From Rhodospirillales bacterium (GTDB taxonomy: Bacteria > Pseudomonadota > Alphaproteobacteria > Rhodospirillales > UBA2165), in contig JABMOP010000342.1 in NCBI GenBank assembly GCA_013204125.1, forward strand, positions 1 through 7,025: a stretch of 7,025 nucleotides of DNA, given 5' to 3'. Below the pieces are notes generated by a model. It was not told the DNA's origin. It did no database searches and saw nothing but the letters and a program-made list of their open reading frames with translations. The position numbers were made by a program, and so were the translations under genes. This document shows positions 1 to 6,048 of the stretch, in pieces (the stretch's first letter is position 1; every line of letters begins with the position of its first letter).

Positions 1-524
1 CCGTTATCGGCGGCGGCAATACCGCGGTCGAAGAAGCGCTCTATCTTACCAATCACGCGAATAAGGTGACACTGATCCACCGGCGGGGTGAACTCCGCGC
101 CGAAAAGATGTTGCAAGCGCGACTTTTAAATCATCCCAAAATTGAAGTTGTCTGGGATTCGGTGCTGGAGGAAGTGACCGGCAAAACCGACGGCCCGCTG
201 CCCGAAGTTACCGGCATCAAGATCAAGAATGTAAAAACGGACGTGGTGACGGAACTGGCCGTTGACGGTGTATTTATCGCCATCGGCCACAAACCCAACA
301 CGGATCTTTTCACCGGCCAATTAGACATGGACAATGAAGGCTATCTCATTACCAAGCCGGATAGCACGGCAACCAAAATTCCGGGCGTATTTGCCGCCGG
401 CGACGTCCAGGATAATAAATTTCGCCAAGCCATCACCGCCGCCGGCACCGGTTGCATGGCGGCGCTTGAATGCGAAAAATATCTGGCTGAATTAGAAGCC
501 GGAAAAAAGGCCGCTGCCGAATAG
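1..524 (+). CDS. trxB: Thioredoxin-disulfide reductase, C-terminal part (5' truncated by window edge)
   Basis: The reading frame is open from base 3 with no start in the window, so the N-terminal FAD half and the CxxC active site lie upstream. What remains covers the NADPH-binding domain and the end of the FAD domain. The glycine-rich VIGGGNTAVEEA begins at base 3 and is followed by a basic HRR motif, which in this family contacts the NADPH 2'-phosphate. The typical C-terminal GVFAAGDVQD, then RQAITAAGTGCMAA, closes the FAD site. The family is a cytoplasmic homodimeric flavoprotein that reduces thioredoxin with NADPH. The stop is TAG at 522-524. An internal ATG at 66 is not the real start, because conserved NADPH-site sequence precedes it. 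No clear terminator follows. The lysR gene begins 74 bp downstream on the same strand, an arrangement I recall from many alphaproteobacteria. Confidence 0.95.
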   Translation, partial: VIGGGNTAVEEALYLTNHANKVTLIHRRGELRAEKMLQARLLNHPKIEVVWDSVLEEVTGKTDGPLPEVTGIKIKNVKTDVVTELAVDGVFIAIGHKPNTDLFTGQLDMDNEGYLITKPDSTATKIPGVFAAGDVQDNKFRQAITAAGTGCMAALECEKYLAELEAGKKAAAE

Positions 525-530
525 GGCAAA

Positions 531-560
531 TTCGGAAATTTTTCAAAAATGTACTATATT
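531..560 (+). promoter_or_regulatory. Putative sigma70-type promoter for the LysR gene
   Basis: A good -10 hexamer, TATATT (555-560), lies 18 bp downstream of a weak -35 candidate, TTCGGA (531-536, 3 of 6 consensus bases). Transcription would start near 567, giving a leader of about 32 nt. The surrounding sequence is AT-rich relative to the flanking genes. This is a hexamer-matching prediction only. Confidence 0.45.
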
Positions 561-583
561 AACGAAGCCTTTTTGGCTTAACG
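559..583 (+). promoter_or_regulatory. Possible operator at the LysR promoter: direct repeat flanking an inverted repeat
   Basis: Two copies of TTAACG (559-564 and 578-583) are spaced 19 bp start to start, close to two helical turns. They enclose a perfect inverted repeat, AAGCC (565-569) and GGCTT (575-579), around a T5 spacer. The element overlaps the -10 region and the predicted transcription start. LysR-type regulators commonly repress their own genes from sites of this kind, so autoregulation is the simplest reading. The inverted repeat is not followed by a T tract, so it is not a good terminator for trxB. Confidence 0.35.
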
Positions 584-598
584 CATACTGGCGCGAAT

Positions 599-1498
599 AT
601 GGATTGGGATAAACTGAGGATATTTCATGCGGTGGCCGAAGCGGGCAGCTTCACCCATGCGGGCGAAACGCTGAACCTCTCTCAATCGGCGATCAGCCGT
701 CAAATTTCATCGCTGGAACAAAGCCTTGGTGTGAGTTTGTTTCATCGCCACGCGCGCGGGCTTATCCTGACCGAGCAAGGCGAAGGTTTATATTTGACCG
801 CGCACAACGTCTTTCACCAGATTGCCATGGCCGAAGCGCAGCTCACGGAATCCCGCGAACGCCCGCAAGGGCCCTTAAAAATAACCACCACGGTTGGCTT
901 TGGGTCGGTGTGGCTGACCCCGCGCATCAAAGAATTTACCGATCTTTATCCGGAAATCGAAGTGTCCATCCTATTGGTTTATGATGATCTGGATCTGGCC
1001 ATGCGCCAGGCCGATGTCGCCATTCGGCTGACACCGCCGCGCCAGCCCGATTTGATTCAGCGCCATTTGATGAGCATTCATCACAATGTCTATGCCTCGC
1101 CCGAATACTTAAAAGAACACGGCATGCCGCAATCGCCAGAAGATCTGGATGCGCACAAAATTATTACCTTCGGCGATGAAGTCGGCGATCAATTGGATTT
1201 AATTCCGGCGCTCAACTTCCTGGTCTATGCCGGGCGCGAGAAGAACAATCCGAGGAAGCCGGTTCTTCAAGTCAACAACATCTACGGCATCTACCGCGCC
1301 GTGCTATCGGGATTGGGCTTAGGGGCGCTCCCAGATTATTTCCAGGTCGGCGCAACTTCTCTGGTGCGCGTATTGCCGGAAATGCAAAGCCCGCCGACCG
1401 AAGTCTATTTCGTTTATCCGGAAGAATTACGCCAATCGGCCAGGATCGAAGTGTTCAGAGATTTCCTGGTAAGCAAAGTCCTGGAATCGCGTAATTGA
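599..1498 (+). CDS. LysR-family transcriptional regulator
   Basis: The 299-residue protein has the usual LysR length and layout. The N-terminal winged helix-turn-helix spans about residues 4-62, with the family-typical AGSFTHAGETLNLSQSAISR (15-34) as the HTH. LFHRHARGLILTEQG forms the wing and the start of the linker helix. Residues about 90-295 form the periplasmic-binding-protein-like effector domain. It binds DNA as a dimer or tetramer and responds to a small ligand, which cannot be deduced here. ATG 599 is chosen because MDWDKLRIFHAV matches where family proteins start; the ribosome site is weak, with no clear AGGAGG. It lies 74 bp after trxB and has its own promoter-like sequence. Redox-related control of trxB or control of the downstream solute-binding gene are possible, but nothing shown here proves either. 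Confidence 0.95.
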   Translation: MDWDKLRIFHAVAEAGSFTHAGETLNLSQSAISRQISSLEQSLGVSLFHRHARGLILTEQGEGLYLTAHNVFHQIAMAEAQLTESRERPQGPLKITTTVGFGSVWLTPRIKEFTDLYPEIEVSILLVYDDLDLAMRQADVAIRLTPPRQPDLIQRHLMSIHHNVYASPEYLKEHGMPQSPEDLDAHKIITFGDEVGDQLDLIPALNFLVYAGREKNNPRKPVLQVNNIYGIYRAVLSGLGLGALPDYFQVGATSLVRVLPEMQSPPTEVYFVYPEELRQSARIEVFRDFLVSKVLESRN

Positions 1499-1500
1499 TG

Positions 1501-1530
1501 TCGGCAAAAGTGAAAAATCCTGCCGAATTT
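1501..1530 (+). terminator. Weak candidate intrinsic terminator after the LysR gene
   Basis: TCGGCA (1501-1506) is complementary to TGCCGA (1521-1526), followed by ATTTT. The stem is only 6 bp with a 14-nt A-rich loop and the T tract is short, so it would be a modest terminator. It sits immediately after the LysR stop codon, which favours a role in ending that transcript. Confidence 0.4.
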
Positions 1531-1641
1531 TAACCGCGCACAAATCAAATTAGACTAAAAACAACTCGCAATTAGGCCTCTTCTCAATAAATTTGCGGCC
1601 CGAATATCCTCATAATCCATTGATATCATTAAAAAATTAAA

Positions 1642-1662
1642 GATATGCGTTTTTTGCATATC
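1642..1662. repeat. 7-bp perfect palindrome in AT-rich intergenic DNA, candidate regulator binding site
   Basis: GATATGC (1642-1648) and GCATATC (1656-1662) are exact inverted repeats around GTTTTTT. A separate 8-bp palindrome, TGATATCA, lies at 1621-1628, sharing the GATAT/ATATC core. No T tract follows, so this is not a terminator. It lies about 45-65 bp upstream of the structured RNA element and could control its promoter. The binding protein is unknown; the adjacent LysR regulator is one candidate. Confidence 0.4.
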
Positions 1663-1704
1663 ACGGCTTCCTGAATGACATTTGTTATTTTAGTTGGAAA
1701 TGCC

Positions 1705-1852
1705 TACTTAACAGGTACGCGATGATGTTGTTCATTCATTGCAGTTCCGGGCGTCTAGCCTGGAACGAGGGGTCTTCGGACCCTACGTCTCCCAGACGTG
1801 AAGCCTCCCTGTTAAACTTGCTGGAAAACTTCGGTTTTCCAGCATTTTTTTT
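1705..1852 (+). ncRNA. Putative structured small RNA ending in an intrinsic terminator, family unassigned
   Basis: TTAACAGG (1708-1715) pairs perfectly with CCTGTTAA (1808-1815), closing a 108-nt domain. Inside, three consecutive hairpins can form: 1744-1752 with 1758-1766 (9 bp, one G-U, loop GUCUA), 1769-1774 with 1779-1784 (capped by a C(UUCG)G tetraloop), and 1785-1790 with 1794-1799. In an alternative fold, GCGTCT (1751-1756) pairs with AGACGT (1794-1799) into one longer irregular arm. A strong terminator follows at 1819-1852. The single-stranded 3' segment includes GAAGCCTCC, a pyrimidine-rich piece that could pair with ribosome-binding sites. The one-arm fold with GAAGCC in the bubble recalls 6S RNA, but the domain is short and I could not match the family. 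It is not SRP RNA, tmRNA or RNase P by sequence. No convincing promoter was found; ATGACA (1675-1680) and TTGTTA (1682-1687) are possible -35 boxes. The exact 5' end is unknown. Confidence 0.6.
1819..1852 (+). terminator. Strong Rho-independent terminator of the small RNA
   Basis: An 11-bp perfect stem (1819-1829 with 1834-1844) is capped by a C(UUCG)G tetraloop and followed by eight T residues (1845-1852). This is close to an ideal intrinsic terminator. It sits 34 bp and more from any gene end: the LysR stop is over 300 bp upstream, so the transcript it ends most probably starts in the intergenic region. Confidence 0.9.
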
Positions 1853-1871
1853 GTCCGAAAAGAATTTCCGT

Positions 1872-1899
1872 TTGCCGTTTGGATAAGCTGGGGTAACAT
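1872..1899 (+). promoter_or_regulatory. Putative promoter of the solute-binding protein gene
   Basis: TTGCCG (1872-1877) and TAACAT (1894-1899) are separated by 16 bp, each matching 4 of 6 consensus positions. The start would fall near 1906, giving a leader of about 65 nt. The leader would begin with a small hairpin, GCGATC (1906-1911) with GGTCGC (1917-1922) around an A5 loop, including one U-G pair. Having a promoter after the strong terminator at 1852 makes sense of separate expression. Confidence 0.4.
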
Positions 1900-1970
1900 G
1901 GCTTAGCGATCAAAAAGGTCGCCGAGATAAATAAAGATTTTTACAGGAAGACACACACAGGGAGGACATC

Positions 1971-3521
1971 ATGTCCCTAAGACATTTGCTGGCAGTTGGC
2001 GCAGCGGCGGTTGCGTTGGATGTCGCGGGTCCCGTATCCGCTCAAAAATCAAAACATACGATACGCGTTGCGATCAACGACATGTTCAGCGTTTCCGATC
2101 CTTATCACTTTCCGCTGGACGAAAACGCCCAATTTTATCGGACCATCTATTCTTCGTTGGTCGAATTCAACGAATATACGGGCAAGTTTGAACCGTTCCT
2201 GGCAAAATCCTGGAAGCGGATCAATTCAACAACGATCGAATTCACCCTGCGCGAAGGCGTCAAGTTTCATAACGGCAACGAATTCACCGCCGATGACGTG
2301 CTGACAACTTTGGCTTATCTCGCCGATCCCAAAGTGCGCATCCGCTTCAAGGCGCGCTACACTTGGTTAAAAAAGGTCGAGAAGCTGGGCAAGTACAAGG
2401 TCAGGCTCACCGCTAAGAATCCCAATGCGACCGACATGGCGGACATCGCCTACCGTTTCGAAATGCTCGACGGCAAGTCCTTGAACAGTCTTGAACGTAA
2501 ATCCGATTATGGCAAAGCGACCCCTTACGGAACCGGGCCTTATAAGATCAAATATGTGGACCGCAACAAGGGTATCTTGGTCGAGCGCGTTGAGGACTAT
2601 TACGGCGACGCCGGCTATGGCCGCGCCCCGGTCCAGTTCGTGCATGGTATCCCGATGCCCGACAGACAGACGCAGAAAGCGCAATTGATCACCGGCGGCG
2701 TCGATATGTTGCGCGACGTAACCAACGATGATGCCCGCAATTTCGCGACCATGCCAGGCATCAAGGCAACGCCGACACCGACCGGCATGCTGATGTACAT
2801 CACCCTCGATGCGGCCGGACGGTCCAAGAACAAAGTGATGATGGACGAGCGCGTACGCAAAGCCTTCATCATGGCGATTGACCGCGAAAAGATCGTCAAG
2901 GCCGTGGTTGCCGGCGGCGGTGACGCCGAGTTCCCGAAAAGCATCTGCTTCAAGGCGAACATTGCGTGCCTGCCGTCAACGACGCCGTACCCCTATAACC
3001 CGACCGAATCCAAGCGGCTCCTGGCCGAAGCCGGTCATCCCAACGGCATTGATTTGACCTTCTACGTCCATGCGCCGATCCAACATGTGGCGGTCGCCCT
3101 ATCGGGTGAATTGCGTAAAGTCGGCATTCGCACAACCATTACGCCGCTTCCGTTGATGGTTTATGTAAAAAAACGCGGCGCCGGCGATTTCACGGCGTTC
3201 AATGGTTTCTATCCGACCGGCGCTCATCCCGATGCGGCGAACCTATTGAATTTCTTCTTTGGCGCCAATCGGGATTATTGGAACGATCCGATTATCGACA
3301 AGGCCTACAAAGATGGATCGACCGAGTTCGATGTTGCCAAGCGCGCCAAGATCTACGAAGCGGCCTTCGATCAGGTGAACGAAAAAGCCTATATCTACCC
3401 GCTTTCGGAAAAGCCCATCGTCTGGGTGCATACCAAAGATATCAAGGTTATGCGTAACAATATGAGCACCTTCGAATCGCGCCTCGGCGATTACGCCTGG
3501 AGCGACTATAAGGAAAAATAG
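1971..3521 (+). CDS. ABC transporter periplasmic substrate-binding protein, family 5 (Dpp/Opp type)
   Basis: The 516-residue protein has the normal family 5 length. A signal peptide covers about residues 1-24, with a hydrophobic core and a VSA-Q cleavage site; an Asp at 17 inside the core is slightly unusual. The family signature is clear: FEPFLAKSW (73-81), then a TIEFTLREGVKFHNG stretch and FTADDV (about 88-110), and later GTGPYKI near residue 188. Such proteins deliver dipeptides, oligopeptides, nickel, opines or other organic solutes to an inner-membrane permease. The substrate cannot be read from sequence. ATG 1971 has a strong GGAGG (1961-1965) at 5-bp spacing. No permease or ATPase genes follow; a terminator closes the unit at 3589, so it is an orphan binding protein here. 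Two cysteines at about 326 and 333 could form a disulfide. Confidence 0.93.
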   Translation: MSLRHLLAVGAAAVALDVAGPVSAQKSKHTIRVAINDMFSVSDPYHFPLDENAQFYRTIYSSLVEFNEYTGKFEPFLAKSWKRINSTTIEFTLREGVKFHNGNEFTADDVLTTLAYLADPKVRIRFKARYTWLKKVEKLGKYKVRLTAKNPNATDMADIAYRFEMLDGKSLNSLERKSDYGKATPYGTGPYKIKYVDRNKGILVERVEDYYGDAGYGRAPVQFVHGIPMPDRQTQKAQLITGGVDMLRDVTNDDARNFATMPGIKATPTPTGMLMYITLDAAGRSKNKVMMDERVRKAFIMAIDREKIVKAVVAGGGDAEFPKSICFKANIACLPSTTPYPYNPTESKRLLAEAGHPNGIDLTFYVHAPIQHVAVALSGELRKVGIRTTITPLPLMVYVKKRGAGDFTAFNGFYPTGAHPDAANLLNFFFGANRDYWNDPIIDKAYKDGSTEFDVAKRAKIYEAAFDQVNEKAYIYPLSEKPIVWVHTKDIKVMRNNMSTFESRLGDYAWSDYKEK

Positions 3522-3556
3522 AATAAGCGTTTCGGCAACCTCCGAAATTAGCTATC

Positions 3557-3589
3557 AAAGGGCGCTGGATCATCCAGCGCCCTTTTTTT
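3557..3589 (+). terminator. Strong Rho-independent terminator after the substrate-binding protein gene
   Basis: AAAGGGCGCTGG (3557-3568) pairs perfectly with CCAGCGCCCTTT (3574-3585) around the loop ATCAT. The T run continues to 3589. It begins 35 bp after the stop codon and should end most transcripts of the binding-protein gene, even though the next gene on the same strand starts only 29 bp beyond the T run. Confidence 0.92.
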
Positions 3590-3618
3590 GGGTTTAGCGT
3601 TGGATAGGAAGTTTTTAG

Positions 3619-4830
3619 ATGAGCCAGAAACCCCAAAAACCATTGCGCATGGGCATCCTTGGCCTCGGCATGGCCGGCACCGTTATGGTGCGTGGGCTGG
3701 ACGGCTGGGCCGGCGCCGAAATCAGCGCCGCGGCCGATTCCAACGAAAACCTTCTGGCTTCGTTCGCCGATGATTTTGATGCCGAAGCGCATACAGATAT
3801 GCGCTCCCTCTGCCAAAGCAATGCCGTCGAAGCGGTCTATATCGCAACGCCTCATCAATTCCACGCCAAACACGCCATCATGGCCGCCGAACACGGCAAG
3901 CATATTGTTCTCGAAAAACCTATGGCGCTGACCATGGTCGATTGTGATGCGATTATCGAAGCGGTCGAAAAGGCGGGCGTCAAACTGGTAGTCGGTCCGA
4001 CCCATAGCTACGATCCCCATGTGCGCCTGATGGCCCAAATGATCGGCACCGGCGATTTCGGCCGATTGTCGATGATCAATACCTGGAATTATAATGATTT
4101 CCTCTACCGGCCACGGCGACCGGAAGAGCTGGATACTTCCAAGGGCGGCGGCATCGTTTTCAACCAATTGCCCCATCAGATCGACAGCATCCGGGTTTTG
4201 GGCGGCGGTAAATTACAAAGCGTCCGCGCCCAGTTGGGTGTCTTGGACCCGGCGCGGCCCACCGAAGGCAGCGCCATTGTTTTATTGGAATTCGAGGATG
4301 GCGCCGCGGCGACGATGGTCTATTCGGGCTATGACCGGTTTGATACGGACGAATTTCAAGGTTGGATCGGCGAAGGCGGGCAGTTGAAGCCCGGCGATGC
4401 TTACGGCAATTCGAGGGCCGGGCTGGGAGCCCTGGATCAAGCCGCAGAAACGCAGCTCCGCGCTGAGCGATACGGCTATAAATCCGGCAATGGGTCGGCG
4501 CCAACAGTCCCCGGCCAAGCCCATTTCGGCGTCATGGTGGTCAGCTGCGAAAAGGGCGATATAAAAACTTCACCGACCGGGCTCAGTGTTTTCGATGATA
4601 ACGGCCGGCGCGAGATCGAAATCTACGGCAACGAATTTTTGCCGTCGCGCCAAGCAGTTGTTCAGGAACTTAGCAATGCTATCAATGGCGTCCGCCCGGC
4701 CTTGCATGATGGACGATGGGCCAAGGCAAATATGGAAGTTGCGCTGGCAATCCTGCAATCGGCCAAGGAGCGCAAAGAGATCATATTAAAGCATCAGATC
4801 GGCGCCCATTATGAAAACGGCCCGGTGTGA
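3619..4830 (+). CDS. Gfo/Idh/MocA-family NAD(P)-dependent oxidoreductase, Pht4-like
   Basis: The 403-residue protein starts with a Rossmann fold: GLGMAG (15-20) is the dinucleotide-binding loop, and Asp40 at the end of strand 2 suggests a preference for NAD. ATPHQFHA (76-83) and EKPMAL (99-104) follow; Lys100 is the family's usual catalytic lysine. GGGIVFNQLPHQIDS (176-190) provides the second catalytic segment with His186, and Asn182 where many relatives have Asp. From memory, NQLPHQID and NDFLYRPRRPEEL resemble the phthalate and chlorobenzoate cis-dihydrodiol dehydrogenase branch (Pht4/CbaC), which rearomatises dihydrodiols; the precise substrate is not proven. No dioxygenase gene is visible in the window. 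GGAAG (3607-3611) precedes ATG 3619 at 7 bp. No promoter fits between the upstream terminator and the start. The stop codon lies inside a terminator-like hairpin. Confidence 0.92.
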   Translation: MSQKPQKPLRMGILGLGMAGTVMVRGLDGWAGAEISAAADSNENLLASFADDFDAEAHTDMRSLCQSNAVEAVYIATPHQFHAKHAIMAAEHGKHIVLEKPMALTMVDCDAIIEAVEKAGVKLVVGPTHSYDPHVRLMAQMIGTGDFGRLSMINTWNYNDFLYRPRRPEELDTSKGGGIVFNQLPHQIDSIRVLGGGKLQSVRAQLGVLDPARPTEGSAIVLLEFEDGAAATMVYSGYDRFDTDEFQGWIGEGGQLKPGDAYGNSRAGLGALDQAAETQLRAERYGYKSGNGSAPTVPGQAHFGVMVVSCEKGDIKTSPTGLSVFDDNGRREIEIYGNEFLPSRQAVVQELSNAINGVRPALHDGRWAKANMEVALAILQSAKERKEIILKHQIGAHYENGPV

Positions 4831-4842
4831 CCCGGGCCGTTT
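4815..4842. terminator. GC-rich hairpin shared by convergent genes, probable bidirectional terminator
   Basis: AAACGGCCCGG (4815-4825) pairs perfectly with CCGGGCCGTTT (4832-4842) around the 6-nt loop TGTGAC. The dehydrogenase stop codon TGA (4828-4830) lies in the loop. The cytochrome gene on the opposite strand ends at 4868, so the hairpin can serve both directions. Read on the minus strand the stem is followed by TTTT, slightly better than the plus-strand TTT. Confidence 0.7.
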
Positions 4843-4867
4843 AAGTCGTGTCGTACGTAGTTCAGCC

Positions 4868-5986
4868 TTAAGGTTTCGGCCGCACCAGTTTGGAAATATC
4901 AACCGGCGCCTTGGTCGATAGATCGGCCAGACTATCGTGCATCAATTGGATCACATATTCGGGGTTATGCGCATAGACCCCCGGATCCTTCGCCACGAAT
5001 TGATAGTTATAGGCGGCGCGCAACAGACGCGGCGTCCATTTACGATACTGGTTAGGGAAGATAGCTTCCGGCCTATCGGCCTTCCCATTGCCGTTTTTAT
5101 CGTTGAAGAAATATGGATATTTATGGCCATCGTAGGCGATTTTACCGCCTGCAACTTTGTCCGCATAGGCTTGGATGGCGCCGAGAAGGGCTTTATGCAT
5201 GGTATCTATTTCGTGATAGATGCCTTCCTTCAAATTGCCGTTACCATCGAAGTCCACCTTGGACTTACGGATCTTCTGCAGATCCTTTTTGACCTTGATG
5301 CCTTCCTTTTTATGGCAGGATTTGCACTCGGCCACTTTGACCTTGACGGTGTGCTGTTCATGGCAATCGGCGCAACGGGCGTAGTCCTTGTCATGGGTGT
5401 AGAACCCTTTGTAGTCCTTACCCGCGTATTGGTAGCCACCCCGTACTTGATTGCCGTAACGCGTCGCACCCGCCGCCCGGTAGTGGATGTTGATGAAGCC
5501 GATTTTTGGATCAGGCGTATCGATTGCCTTGCCGGCCAGTTTTTTATTGACGCTGTCGGTCGATTCGCGCCCCTGATGGCAGGTCATGCAGCGGGAATCG
5601 TCACCGGCATTTTCAACGGTCACGCCGGATGGGAATGTGACACTGGTCATGGCCATGGTTACTTTGTTATGGCACGCGATGCAGGTGATGACGGTGCCGA
5701 CCGGCGCCGGACCATCGGACCCGGGCTCGGTACCATCGGCGCCGATATAATCCAGAAAACCGGGCGTCGTATGGCATCTGGCGCACGCCGCCGGGACTTC
5801 GCCTTCCTCGTTCCAGTGATTGAACGGCTCGCCGGTGATCTGCGCGTGCGGCGATGCCGCCCATTCCTTGACGAACGGAATTTCCAGGGGCGGCGATTGC
5901 GCCTCTGTCGGCCAGGACACCAAGACCATCGCCGCACCCAAGGCGAGAACGGCGATCCCTGTGAGATATCTATGCAACGAACTCAT
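4868..5986 (-). CDS. Secreted pentaheme c-type cytochrome
   Basis: The 372-residue protein has a signal peptide (hydrophobic residues 8-24, likely cut at TEA-Q near 29) and five CxxCH heme sites: CARCH 68-72, CIACH 102-106, CMTCH 133-137, CADCH 205-209 and CKSCH 221-225. Many extra histidines (for example 168, 198, 212) can act as distal heme ligands. It is therefore a periplasmic multiheme electron carrier or reductase. It is not NrfA, since it lacks the CxxCK heme and is shorter. After the hemes, DFDGNGNLKEG (245-255) and DKNGNGKADRPE (296-307) resemble calcium-binding loops. The heme-free C-terminal third (about 226-372) includes a conserved-looking PRLLRAAYNYQF segment at 319-330. A perfect AGGAGG (5992-5997) supports ATG 5984-5986. 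It follows the NapC/NirT-type gene by 62 bp, probably in one operon, and should receive its electrons. Its acceptor is unknown. Confidence 0.92.
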   Translation of the reverse strand: MSSLHRYLTGIAVLALGAAMVLVSWPTEAQSPPLEIPFVKEWAASPHAQITGEPFNHWNEEGEVPAACARCHTTPGFLDYIGADGTEPGSDGPAPVGTVITCIACHNKVTMAMTSVTFPSGVTVENAGDDSRCMTCHQGRESTDSVNKKLAGKAIDTPDPKIGFINIHYRAAGATRYGNQVRGGYQYAGKDYKGFYTHDKDYARCADCHEQHTVKVKVAECKSCHKKEGIKVKKDLQKIRKSKVDFDGNGNLKEGIYHEIDTMHKALLGAIQAYADKVAGGKIAYDGHKYPYFFNDKNGNGKADRPEAIFPNQYRKWTPRLLRAAYNYQFVAKDPGVYAHNPEYVIQLMHDSLADLSTKAPVDISKLVRPKP

Positions 5987-6048
5987 TTTACCCTCCTAAA
6001 ATTTAAAAGCATTAATGTGGCGCAACAAAATGACCGGTCGCGAAGCTC

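Noticed and set aside
565..579. AAGCC-T5-GGCTT hairpin as the trxB terminator
   Set aside because: The T residues are in the loop, not after the stem, and the element lies at the predicted lysR start, so an operator role is more likely.
1705..1852. Firm assignment of the structured RNA as 6S RNA
   Set aside because: The GAAGCC-containing bubble and one-arm fold are suggestive, but the closed domain is only 108 nt and I could not align it with confidence; no zapA-type neighbour is present.
1722..1886. A 54-codon plus-strand open frame beginning within the structured RNA
   Set aside because: It runs through the terminator hairpin and T tract, has only a weak AGG upstream, and the translated sequence looks like structured RNA read by chance.
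3448..4176. A 242-codon minus-strand open frame across the terminator and start of the dehydrogenase
   Set aside because: It overlaps two clear plus-strand genes and a strong terminator, and its translation shows no family motif.
4868..5986. Pentaheme cytochrome as nitrite reductase NrfA
   Set aside because: All five heme sites are CxxCH with no CxxCK site, and the protein is about 100 residues shorter than NrfA.
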